From NCBI RefSeq assembly GCF_001894745.1, contig NZ_BBYF01000005.1, positions 248,001 through 312,000 on the forward strand: a DNA stretch of 64,000 bases, written 5' to 3'. A model generated the notes under the pieces. The model was given only the letters and a program-made list of their open reading frames with translations. It did not search any database and was not told the DNA's origin. Source of the DNA: Paenibacillus sp. NAIST15-1 (GTDB taxonomy: Bacteria > Bacillota > Bacilli > Paenibacillales > Paenibacillaceae). Positions 15,830 to 23,918 of this stretch are shown piece after piece. A program made the position numbers and the translations under genes. Positions within the stretch are counted from its first letter, which is position 1, and each line of letters opens with the position of its first letter.

Positions 15830-18010
15830 TTAGACGATTTCTTTCTTTAGCTCCGATACTCTCTCAATAGACTCGCCTTCAACATCGATATTCGGCAATA
15901 TGCGTCCAAGCCATTTCGGCAGGTACCATGCGGAGCGACCCATTAGTGTCATGACCGCAGGTACGATTGTCAGCCTTACAATAAATGCATCGAACAAGAT
16001 GCCGAACGCTAAAGCTAAGCCCATTGATTTAATCATAGTATCTTCAACGAAGATGAAGCTTGCAAACACGGCAATCATGATAAGACCGGCTGCCGTTACA
16101 ACGCTTCCGCTATTTTTAAGACCGGACAATACGGCATTTTTCGCATTTCCTGAATGGTTATATTCTTCGCGCATGCGGCTGACGAGAAATACTTCATAGT
16201 CCATAGCTAATCCGAATAAAATCCCTGCAGTCAAGATAGGCAGGAAGTTCAATACAGGACCGGCTACAGGAATGTCGAACAGCTTAGCCAGATTGCCATC
16301 CTGCACGACAAATACGACGAATCCAAGCGTTGCTGTAAGCGTAAGAAGATAACCGATCACGGCTTTAATTGGCACCAAGATGGATCGGAATACCATCATG
16401 AGAAGAATTAAAGCAAGTCCCACAATCAGAGCAGCAAATTTAGGCAAAGCCTCATTTAATTTTTCGGTGATATCAATATTTACTGCTGTTGAACCTGTAA
16501 CCATAACCTCAATTTGATCCTGTTGCTTAAATTCAGCCGCCTTATCGCGGATCAAATGAACCAAGTCAGTTGTTTTCTCATCTTTCGGTTCGGTTCCAGG
16601 AATAATCGTTACCATGGCTATTTTACCTGTTGCATTCGGAACAGGTGGCGTTGCCATTGCCACATTTGGCAGCTTGCTTAGTTCCTTCCCTATCTTCGCG
16701 AATGTTGCTTGCACGTTGTCTGTTGTCTCTGCCTTAAGAATAATAGCGAGCGGTCCGTTCATTCCAGGCCCAAACCCCTCTGCTATTAAATCATACCCGC
16801 GGCGTTCCGTTGTGTCGATCGATTTAGAGCCTTTATCTGGTAGACCGGTTTGCAAATGCAGTGCAGGCAGGCTTATTGCTCCTAACAGCAAAACACCTGC
16901 AAGCGCGATCGGTAATGGATATTTCGTAACGATTCGTCCCCAACGACTCGAGTGCTCATTGTCTTTAGGAGGATTCTGAATGGAGGCAGCTTTCGACTTC
17001 GGACGAATCCGCTCACCTGCCATTCCTAGTAGCGCAGGAACGACGAGGATGGAAATGAGTACGGCCACAAGTACCGTGAATGCTCCCGCCACGCCCATGA
17101 CCGTAATGAATGGAATACCCGTTACGGCTAATCCGGCAAGTGCTATGATAACTGTCAATCCGGCGAAAATAACAGCGCTGCCTGCGGTAGCATTTGCATG
17201 CGCAATGGACTCCTCCACGTCTTTGCCTTCAACAAGATTTTGTCTGAATCTCGAAATAATGAATAAACCATAGTCGATTCCGACTGCTAATCCAAGCATG
17301 ATGGCAAGAATCAAAGAAAATGATGCCATTTCAATAAAATTAGAGGCAATGATGACGGACATTACCCCGATCACAAGTCCAATGATTGCTGTCAGTATAG
17401 GCAAACCAGCAGCGAGCAAGGATGTGAATGTTATCGCCAGAATCATAAATGCGGCAATAATGCCAATGATCTCGGACGTCCCGCCAATTTCAAGCTCGGA
17501 GAATTCGACGGTTCCGCCGAGTTCAGCCTGCAAGCCCTCGTTACGCGCCTGCTCCACACTTTTCAATACGAGCTCTTTAGATGCATCTGTGACTTGCAAA
17601 GCCTCGGATTTGTACGTAATAACCGCATATCCGATTTCTTTTTTGTAACTGATCGTACCTGCCTCGTATGGGCTGACGATCGATGCAATTTCGGAGTCTT
17701 TCGATATAGACTTTAGCGTCTTGGCGATTATGTTTTGCGTGGATTTCGATGCAAGCGTTTGACCTTCTGGGGCTTTGAAAATCACTTGAATTGTACCGCC
17801 TTCAGGGCCAGTTCCTTGCGAAAACTCTTTTTTCAATACTTTCATTGCTTCCTCGGATTTGGTGCCAGGAATGGTTATTTCACCGTTTAAATGGATTCCC
17901 ATTCCAAGACCAATTGATACGGCGATGATAAGTACTGCTATACTTCCAAACAAGACTTTCTTTCTGTTACGAGCAGCTGATATACCAAGCTTATACAAGA
18001 ACGCTGCCAT
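15830..18010 (-). CDS. ydfJ: MMPL/RND-family membrane transporter, YdfJ-like
   Basis: 726 residues, an exporter of the MMPL branch of the RND superfamily. Two repeats of one helix, a large extracytoplasmic loop and five helices: first TM about 18-38, second block 185-335, third TM about 370-390, fourth block 530-700. Seen: the GIDYGLFIISRFRQNL and AMDYEVFLVSRMREEY signatures, both with the conserved D-Y in TM4/TM10, and a G-x-x-x-D/E motif region. ATG 18010 follows GAGGATGGTGATTACAC. Preceded by tandem YdfI-like sites and located directly upstream of ydfHI, so probably activated by that system. The physiological substrate is unknown; lipid-like or antimicrobial compounds are typical for the family. 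Confidence 0.9.
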   Translation of the reverse strand: MAAFLYKLGISAARNRKKVLFGSIAVLIIAVSIGLGMGIHLNGEITIPGTKSEEAMKVLKKEFSQGTGPEGGTIQVIFKAPEGQTLASKSTQNIIAKTLKSISKDSEIASIVSPYEAGTISYKKEIGYAVITYKSEALQVTDASKELVLKSVEQARNEGLQAELGGTVEFSELEIGGTSEIIGIIAAFMILAITFTSLLAAGLPILTAIIGLVIGVMSVIIASNFIEMASFSLILAIMLGLAVGIDYGLFIISRFRQNLVEGKDVEESIAHANATAGSAVIFAGLTVIIALAGLAVTGIPFITVMGVAGAFTVLVAVLISILVVPALLGMAGERIRPKSKAASIQNPPKDNEHSSRWGRIVTKYPLPIALAGVLLLGAISLPALHLQTGLPDKGSKSIDTTERRGYDLIAEGFGPGMNGPLAIILKAETTDNVQATFAKIGKELSKLPNVAMATPPVPNATGKIAMVTIIPGTEPKDEKTTDLVHLIRDKAAEFKQQDQIEVMVTGSTAVNIDITEKLNEALPKFAALIVGLALILLMMVFRSILVPIKAVIGYLLTLTATLGFVVFVVQDGNLAKLFDIPVAGPVLNFLPILTAGILFGLAMDYEVFLVSRMREEYNHSGNAKNAVLSGLKNSGSVVTAAGLIMIAVFASFIFVEDTMIKSMGLALAFGILFDAFIVRLTIVPAVMTLMGRSAWYLPKWLGRILPNIDVEGESIERVSELKKEIV

Positions 18011-18077
18011 GTGTAATCACCATCCTCTACTAGCATGAATATCTGTCATTATAGCGATCAAACAGACATTTGAAATC

Positions 18078-18112
18078 GTACATGCGGGCAGAGTCAGAAT
18101 GTACTTTCGGGC
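18078..18112 (-). promoter_or_regulatory. Tandem YdfI-like binding sites upstream of ydfJ
   Basis: GTACATGCGGGC (18078-18089) and GTACTTTCGGGC (18101-18112), direct repeats 23 nt apart. Read on the minus strand each differs at one position from the recalled consensus GCCCRAAYGTAC. They lie 68-102 nt before the ydfJ start, a normal activator position. Confidence 0.6.
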
Positions 18113-18166
18113 ATGCCCTTTCGTGAATCGAAGCTAAATAGAAAGCCTCACGGCGTAAAAGAGCAT

Positions 18167-18189
18167 AAAAAAACCGCGGTTTACGCGGT
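18167..18189 (-). terminator. Terminator of the isoprenoid synthase gene
   Basis: Minus strand ACCGCG (paired with CGCGGT, 18173-18178/18184-18189, loop of 5) followed by a run of seven T. About 50 nt after the stop codon. Confidence 0.8.
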
Positions 18190-18242
18190 AGAATGTCTAT
18201 ACCTTTTTTCTATATATACATTATGATTACGCAATGTCCGAA

Positions 18243-20627
18243 TTAGCGATCTCGGGTAACGATATAATTCAGTAGATGCTTCAAAAATGCAATATTGCGA
18301 GGGAATTTCTGCAAGGCTTCCGCTGCAAGACAATAGTGTTCCCACATCATCTTCCTCGCTTCATTCACACCTAGGATGGACACAAAATTCGAATTATTGT
18401 TCTCCTTATCTTGCCCAACCGGTTTCCCAAGCACGTGCATATTCCCTTCTTGATCAAGCAAATCATCCTTAATTTGAAAGGCAATACCAGCGTGATAGGC
18501 GAATTTCTTCAATATCGCAATCTCAGCTTCAGGAGCCTTGGCTAGAATTGCAGGCATGACGAGGGATGCCTCAAAGGCAACCCCTGTTTTGTAGAAACAG
18601 ATGGCATTCAATTGCTCTAACGTCAGCGGCATTCCTTTTGACTGCAAGTCCATCGCTTGGCCTCTGCACAACTCTTCTGTCTTGCATGCCGAATACCGAA
18701 TTAAGTTCAGAACAGTTGCAGCATCAAATTTATCTAGGGAGGATTGCTCTTGAATCGACCTCTGAATTAGCAATAGAGCTGTCAGTTCCGCAGTGGCGCT
18801 ATTATATACATTATGGAGCGTAGGTTTTCCCCTGCGCGTATCGGCATTGTCTTGAGACGGAAGATCGTCGAAGATTAAAGATGCTGTATGCATATATTCC
18901 AATGATCGAAGCAGCGGTACGATGGCAGTTGACTGCAGCCCATATTCATTCACACCTATGACCCAAGTTAATATAGGGCGTAATCGTTTCCCGTCACCTG
19001 TCAAACTGTAATTGGCTGCGTCAAATAGTGAATCTTCAATTGGAAGTGTGCTAGGCTTGGTGATATGAAGTATGCTGTTAATCTCTTGTCGAATGGTTGC
19101 AATTGAACTATGGAAATGTTCCTTCTCCTTCCGATTGTTCGCGAGTTGAATAACGAGCTGATCGCGAAGCAGTTTATCGAAGAAATCCACGTTGTCCGCC
19201 TTCTGCACCATCTGTTGCACAAGAGAAAGAAAGGCCGATTCATTGAAGTCGAATATATCCATGATTTCTTCATACTTAGCTTCCCCAACTCGTTCTCTGC
19301 AGCGCTTCAAGCCATTGATTGCCCGATCCAATATGACCTCGCGCGTCGCAGCATCAGAATGATGGACCTGATGGATAATATGGGAGATCACTGACCAGTA
19401 CAATTCGAACGGATTTAGTAAATCAGGCCGTTGTTGATGATACTTCAAATAATACGTATAGGGCGTTACAGCCCCGTCCTGCATATCGTCGAACATATCC
19501 GCGAAATCATCCGCCAGCTGATTATAGATTCCGTAATAGAATGTCCGGTGTTCGAACCCGGAATCTTCAGGTGCACGGATAACCGAACGGACGATTAAGC
19601 GGGAAGATGATGATTTTAGGATGATTGGGATATAAAGCTCTTCATTCGTATAATTTGCATTTGCTAGATCTTTGACACGATCAATGTCCTGAGAATGAAA
19701 AAACACATAGGATTGCTCGAAAAAAGTGTTCTCAGACCGTGGATTTTGGTAACCCTTAATATAGGTGAACGCTTCGCTCAGCTCAGAGTGGATAAAGTGA
19801 AACATATCGGTGTGCTTACCCGTCCACATTCCGAGCTCCGGAACGATTCCAGTAATCAAAGCCTCTCGAATCATATGTGAATATTGCACTTGTTCTTCTG
19901 GCGTTAATGCTCCAGAATCCAGAAGGTCGTCAATGAACGGGTAGGTCAGACCATAGCTATATCCCAGTCTGATTGCATCACCGAGCCGCTTGGCACGTTC
20001 TGCTGGGGGCGCATTATCATCTATTTCTTCCTTCATATTCAGAACTACCCCGAGCATGATCTTAATCAGCTTGCGCTGGGCATGCTCTGCATTCATCTCT
20101 TTCGGAATATGAGAGGATACGGCATTCAGCTTGTTGATTACCCAGATGACGTCCTCTTCAATTCCCACCTTCTGAGCCCAACGATACAATCCCGATAAGC
20201 TCATCAATTCTGGAGGTTGTTTCTGATTCCTTATTTCCTGAGAGGCAACAAGCTGTTGCTTGATATCGGTAGCCAGGCGTTTCACTCGAGCGCGTATGTC
20301 AGGAGAATCTAGGGACTTGCCCAGATCTCTCATGTACATGTAGGATACGCTTCGATCCAAGTAATCATCTAGCTTGCCAGTTTGATTCAGCCATTGAATA
20401 TACCTGTAGTACTCTTTCGTAGATGGCTTTTTCTTGGTTTTTGAAAAAATAGATAACCATGAATGACGAGGAAGATGACCCTTCTTCCATAAGCGAAAAT
20501 CCTCTGTTAACTTAGTCAGGTGAGTCTTCGTAGCTGTCTGTTCATACAACGCTGCAAAATATTGCGCTGCTCGCTGTTCAGCTTGCCGGTATGCAGTATG
20601 GGCATGATCGATAAGTGCTTCATTCAT
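18243..20627 (-). CDS. Double-domain isoprenoid/terpene synthase (N-terminal class I-like domain fused to polyprenyl diphosphate synthase)
   Basis: 794 residues from ATG 20627, which follows GAGGGA by 11 nt; a frame from 20663 has no ribosome binding site. C-terminal domain (about 500-794) is a trans-prenyltransferase: GKRLRP (546-551), first Asp-rich motif DDLPSQD (587-593) followed by NADTRRGKPT, second motif DDLLD (721-725) and GKPVGQDKEN. It should condense IPP with allylic diphosphates. The N-terminal about 480 residues have no GKRLRP but carry YPFIDDLLDS (DDLLD at 233-237) and QLADDFADMFDDMQDG (373-381), which look like two metal-binding Asp clusters of an all-alpha class I terpene synthase. 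Ordinary bacterial polyprenyl synthases are about 300-350 residues. The order (cyclase-like, then prenyltransferase) is that of fungal chimeric terpene synthases. Monocistronic, with its own terminator. The product is unknown. Confidence 0.8.
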   Translation of the reverse strand: MNEALIDHAHTAYRQAEQRAAQYFAALYEQTATKTHLTKLTEDFRLWKKGHLPRHSWLSIFSKTKKKPSTKEYYRYIQWLNQTGKLDDYLDRSVSYMYMRDLGKSLDSPDIRARVKRLATDIKQQLVASQEIRNQKQPPELMSLSGLYRWAQKVGIEEDVIWVINKLNAVSSHIPKEMNAEHAQRKLIKIMLGVVLNMKEEIDDNAPPAERAKRLGDAIRLGYSYGLTYPFIDDLLDSGALTPEEQVQYSHMIREALITGIVPELGMWTGKHTDMFHFIHSELSEAFTYIKGYQNPRSENTFFEQSYVFFHSQDIDRVKDLANANYTNEELYIPIILKSSSSRLIVRSVIRAPEDSGFEHRTFYYGIYNQLADDFADMFDDMQDGAVTPYTYYLKYHQQRPDLLNPFELYWSVISHIIHQVHHSDAATREVILDRAINGLKRCRERVGEAKYEEIMDIFDFNESAFLSLVQQMVQKADNVDFFDKLLRDQLVIQLANNRKEKEHFHSSIATIRQEINSILHITKPSTLPIEDSLFDAANYSLTGDGKRLRPILTWVIGVNEYGLQSTAIVPLLRSLEYMHTASLIFDDLPSQDNADTRRGKPTLHNVYNSATAELTALLLIQRSIQEQSSLDKFDAATVLNLIRYSACKTEELCRGQAMDLQSKGMPLTLEQLNAICFYKTGVAFEASLVMPAILAKAPEAEIAILKKFAYHAGIAFQIKDDLLDQEGNMHVLGKPVGQDKENNNSNFVSILGVNEARKMMWEHYCLAAEALQKFPRNIAFLKHLLNYIVTRDR

Positions 20628-20758
20628 CAGGTGGCTTCCCTCGACTTCGATAAGATTATTCATTGTGCATGCGTCAACTCGTCAACAATTATTATCATTA
20701 TACGTACAAGAATATTTTGGGTTACGTATTTTAGGCGCATCACCTCTTAACTCGAAGA

Positions 20759-20784
20759 AGCTGCCTTCCCAGACGAAGGCAGCT
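20759..20784. other. Isolated 10-bp hairpin
   Basis: AGCTGCCTTC (20759-20768) and GAAGGCAGCT (20775-20784) with loop CCAGAC. No clear T-tract on either side. It lies between rsiV (ending at 20953) and the start of the isoprenoid synthase, so it may be a weak terminator of sigV-rsiV. No gene is seen in 20628-20952. Confidence 0.5.
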
Positions 20785-20952
20785 ATGTGGAAACTTATGA
20801 ATGTTATTGCTAACGAGCCAGTACAACGACGGTAATGTATTCTCGAATCATCGCGTTTGGCAAATAGTACAGCGCTCATACAGCACGTCCTAAACGTAAA
20901 GAGAGCACAACAAGCAGACGTAATGTTGCTTGGAGTACATCTTGAACATCCC

Positions 20953-21822
20953 TTACTTGACATAAACATTGCTTACTAGTACATCCGCAATTACTTTTGT
21001 CGGTATGATAAATTCAACCACGCCCATATAGCCAGGTGCGACATCATATTTATTGAAGGAAATGACGAGTTTTCCATTATTGTTTATATAGAAGCTCTGA
21101 TCATGAGTTATGGTTTTGAAGCCCATTTCACCATCTAACCAATAGGTCTTATCGGAATCCGACTTCATTTGCTGTTTCATCTGTTCTTTAATATTTTCGC
21201 TGATAAGCTGTATATAGCTATTATCTTTAAATAAACTTGGTAAAGTAATTAATAGTTGATTTTGTTTGTCTATCGTATTGTACGTAAATGTAGTAGATGA
21301 TGTACCGACCGTATTTGCAACATATCTGCCAATGGCAAGTATCTGATTGTTGTCAGTTTTGACCTCATAGCCGCTTTCTACACCTACATGTCCCCCGCCG
21401 CTTTTCTTTACTTCTTCCATTTCATCTTTAAAATCATTGTACAGTTTTTTATTTTCTTCGAGATATTTATTGTTTATGGCAGTTTCTAGTGCTTTATTAT
21501 CCATATTCGTGATGGCAGGCACCTTGATATTGGCTTTGGCGGTCTCTTCATTCACAGTAAATTCAGTAAACGTGAGCACACTGACGAGCGAACCAACCAA
21601 GGGCACATTCGATATGGCTTTTGCAAAGGCGGGGCTAGTGTTGATCCCAGCTATCATCAGAATAGCTGCAGCTGCGCCTGCTCCAATCAGCTTCTTCGTC
21701 CAGTTCACTCGTTTCCGTTTCTTTTTCCCTTGTTTTATCGCACTCTTTACAACAGAATCTAATTCTTTAGGGATGGGTATATCTTTATATTTTCTTTTTA
21801 GACGGTCAAGTTGCTCGCTCAT
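20953..21822 (-). CDS. rsiV: Anti-sigma factor RsiV (lysozyme-responsive, DUF3298)
   Basis: 289-residue type II membrane protein that binds and silences SigV. Cytoplasmic N-terminus (1-42, RLKRKYKDIPIPKELDSVV) for sigma binding, a transmembrane segment (about 45-65, ending in SPAFAKA, a plausible signal-peptidase site), and an extracellular DUF4163/DUF3298 domain. In B. subtilis this domain binds lysozyme, after which signal peptidase and RasP release SigV. The C-terminus (LVISFNKYDVAPGYMGVVEF) matches B. subtilis RsiV closely from memory. Its ATG overlaps the sigV stop by 4 nt. The oatA gene that follows rsiV in B. subtilis is absent here. Confidence 0.93.
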   Translation of the reverse strand: MSEQLDRLKRKYKDIPIPKELDSVVKSAIKQGKKKRKRVNWTKKLIGAGAAAAILMIAGINTSPAFAKAISNVPLVGSLVSVLTFTEFTVNEETAKANIKVPAITNMDNKALETAINNKYLEENKKLYNDFKDEMEEVKKSGGGHVGVESGYEVKTDNNQILAIGRYVANTVGTSSTTFTYNTIDKQNQLLITLPSLFKDNSYIQLISENIKEQMKQQMKSDSDKTYWLDGEMGFKTITHDQSFYINNNGKLVISFNKYDVAPGYMGVVEFIIPTKVIADVLVSNVYVK

Positions 21823-22325
21823 TTCTTTACCTCCTCTAACAATTCATTACTCAATTTAATTCGGAGTTTGCGGAGTCCTTGATATAACCGTGTTTTTATC
21901 GTATTGACGTTTTCATTCATGACTTCCGAAATTTTTTCTATTTTCATATCTTCAAAATATCGAAGTACAATGACAGTCCGGTATGCAGGAGGCAATTCAT
22001 CCAATGCGTTTTCAAGATCAATGTCTTGGTAGACATCTTCTCCTGCTGGGGTGTGTAATTCCAATGTCTTATCATCTACAATCTGTATTTTTTTTTGCCT
22101 TCTTAGGAAATCGATCGCTGTATTGACTAATATTCTGTAAAACCAGCTCTTTATCGAGCCTTCGGATTTCAACGATTCTGATGATGACAGAGCTTTATGA
22201 ATGGTATCCTGGATAATATCCAGTGCGTTTTCAGCATTTTTAACGTAACTATAAGCCAATCGATATATATCCTCTTTATGTTCCGTAATGAAACGAATAA
22301 GTAACTTTTCGAACTTGTGATTCAT
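21819..22325 (-). CDS. sigV: ECF RNA polymerase sigma factor SigV
   Basis: 168-residue ECF sigma factor. Region 2 (about 10-80: YRLAYSYVKNAENALDIIQD, IKSWFYRILVNTAIDFLRRQ) and region 4 (about 108-160: ALDELPPAYRTVIVLRYFED, NVNTIKTRLYQGLRKLR). The sequence closely resembles B. subtilis SigV, and the next gene encodes RsiV. ATG 22325 follows AAGGGAGA. The gene is preceded by an ECF-type promoter shared with the secreted-protein gene at 22681-23643, implying autoregulation. Expected role: resistance to lysozyme and envelope stress. Confidence 0.93.
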   Translation of the reverse strand: MNHKFEKLLIRFITEHKEDIYRLAYSYVKNAENALDIIQDTIHKALSSSESLKSEGSIKSWFYRILVNTAIDFLRRQKKIQIVDDKTLELHTPAGEDVYQDIDLENALDELPPAYRTVIVLRYFEDMKIEKISEVMNENVNTIKTRLYQGLRKLRIKLSNELLEEVKK

Positions 22326-22374
22326 GCAGAGATTCTCCCTTTGATATGCGCATATCTTTTTGTTGCTATAGAAT

Positions 22375-22403
22375 AAGACGAAGACAGCAACTCAAAAAGT
22401 TTG
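22375..22403 (-). promoter_or_regulatory. ECF (SigV-type) promoter of sigV-rsiV
   Basis: Minus strand CAAACTTTTT (22394-22403), 13 nt, CGTCTT (22375-22380), 50 nt before the sigV start. The -35 AAC core and -10 CGTC core fit ECF promoters. Both elements and the spacing are identical to the promoter at 23683-23711. Confidence 0.72.
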
Positions 22404-22554
22404 TACTTGAGTAGTGAAAAGTAGATGTAAAATTTTCATTTTTATCGAGATCATTGGGCAACTTTTATTTAATCACAAAAGTAAGATCATTCTGTGATGT
22501 AAATATAGGTACTGTCATCATCGTTCAACATTTTACGTTGTTAATGAAATCAAA

Positions 22555-22592
22555 AAAACTCGATCTCCTCTTTAAAAGGAAAATCGAGTTTT
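22555..22592 (-). terminator. Terminator of the secreted-protein gene
   Basis: AAAACTCGAT (22555-22564) pairs with ATCGAGTTTT (22583-22592); A and T runs on both flanks. It separates the gene ending at 22681 from the sigV promoter. Confidence 0.75.
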
Positions 22593-22680
22593 CGTGTCCT
22601 GCAGGTTCATTGATATTTATATCTAATTTGCAGATGTATTGATAACCTTTCTATATCTCTTAGATGTGTGAACTAAAAAC

Positions 22681-23643
22681 CTATTTAATCAGCTCGAAAG
22701 ATTTATTCAAATTTAGATCTTGATAGAGTTGATCGAACATTTTGCCATCTTTGGACTTCGGATCAAATGGATTGGATTGTGGCGTTGTAGATACATATAC
22801 CATACCGTCGGCCTCTGCAATTACACTCCCTACAGGCGGGCCATCTTCATTGGAGAGGCGGCTCCAATCAGTCTTGTTAAAAACAGAGATCATCATCATT
22901 ATTTCCGAATCTTTGTTATCTTTCGTCACGTATTCGAACTGCACGACATGCTTTGCGAATGGCATAACTTTATCTGCCTCTGCGCCTGAAATTGGGTTTA
23001 CCTTGTAATGTCCATTCCATGAAGCAGGCAGTTTAACGCTGAATTTTGCCTGAGAATTCTCGTATAGCGCTTGATTATCCGCCATAACATCTTTGAGGTT
23101 AAGGTTTTCCCCAGTTAAGATAAGATGATCCACGAATCCGCCATTTCCGCCTTGAGGGGCCGTTACGATAATATCGTTCACTTTATTGCCCGTATAGTCG
23201 CCAATAATCAAATTCGGTTCTCTTCCGATTTCTCGATACATTTTTCCGTCCGATCCTTTGAATATCCAATCGTATTTCACGTATTTTTTGGTTTTTCCGT
23301 CCTGAATGATAATGGACAAGTCTCTCGCATAAGTATCCAGTTTTCCATTTAACTTTTCTTTTGTCCCGACCAATATCACGTTGTCTTGAATGTTATCCCC
23401 AGTAATTTCGGATTGCTTATAATCAAGGACATACGTATTTTCCTTTAGTTTTAATTCTGGGATTCTACATTTTTGGCCAATCTCTACATTTGATGACTTA
23501 TTATTTTTTGTCGGTTGAGTTACTGCTTTTGGAGTTGAGGATGCCTGTTTTGCAAATATTACTTGCGGTGTTCCGATGCTGACAGCACAAATGAGTCCCG
23601 CCATCGCTAATAAAGGAATTTTCTTTGCTTGTTGGTTTTTCAT
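22681..23643 (-). CDS. Secreted protein of unknown function, probable SigV regulon member
   Basis: 320 residues. Residues 1-31 are a signal peptide (KNQQAKK, hydrophobic core, cleavage near IFA-K). The mature N-terminal half contains GDYTGNKVNDIIVTAPQGGN, which resembles the D-x-T/N-x-D-G calcium-type turn of FG-GAP/VCBS blades, suggesting a small beta-propeller-like fold; the C-terminal half (KFSVKLPASWNGHYKVNPIS) looks like a separate beta-rich domain. No catalytic motif is recognised. ATG 23643 follows GGAGG. Its promoter (CAAACTTTTT-N13-CGTCTT) is identical in both elements to that of sigV, so an envelope-stress role is inferred from regulation only. Confidence 0.82.
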   Translation of the reverse strand: MKNQQAKKIPLLAMAGLICAVSIGTPQVIFAKQASSTPKAVTQPTKNNKSSNVEIGQKCRIPELKLKENTYVLDYKQSEITGDNIQDNVILVGTKEKLNGKLDTYARDLSIIIQDGKTKKYVKYDWIFKGSDGKMYREIGREPNLIIGDYTGNKVNDIIVTAPQGGNGGFVDHLILTGENLNLKDVMADNQALYENSQAKFSVKLPASWNGHYKVNPISGAEADKVMPFAKHVVQFEYVTKDNKDSEIMMMISVFNKTDWSRLSNEDGPPVGSVIAEADGMVYVSTTPQSNPFDPKSKDGKMFDQLYQDLNLNKSFELIK

Positions 23644-23682
23644 TATGTTACCTCCATGTATTCTTGCTTGCTGTACATAAGA

Positions 23683-23711
23683 AAGACGAATAAGCTATCT
23701 GAAAAAGTTTG
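23683..23711 (-). promoter_or_regulatory. ECF (SigV-type) promoter of the secreted-protein gene
   Basis: Minus strand CAAACTTTTT (23702-23711), 13 nt, CGTCTT (23683-23688), 40 nt before the start codon. Matches the sigV promoter in both boxes and spacing, while the 13-nt spacers differ. Confidence 0.72.
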
Positions 23712-23795
23712 ATTTCGATAAAAAGAACAAGGAGAATGCTGAATTGTATATGGTGACGTAATGTGTCAAGGGAACGAAATCATCGGCATAGAAAG

Positions 23796-23830
23796 ACGCC
23801 GCTATACTTCGAGGCGGAAGCTAGCGGCGT
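23796..23830 (-). terminator. Terminator-like hairpin downstream of the FAD oxidoreductase gene
   Basis: ACGCCGCT (23796-23803) pairs with AGCGGCGT (23823-23830), with inner CTTC/GAAG pairing; on the minus strand it is followed by CTTTCT, a weak T-tract. Confidence 0.6.
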
Positions 23831-23918
23831 TATTGTACTCATGAACCTATGACGATCTTGAATCTTGTTATCATTGCTAAAAATTAAATTATGTTGCTAC
23901 TTATCGATGGTCTGAGTT

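Noticed and set aside
20682-20969. 95-codon Cys-containing minus-strand frame
   Set aside because: It overlaps the end of rsiV, covers an isolated hairpin, and has no ribosome binding site or family resemblance.
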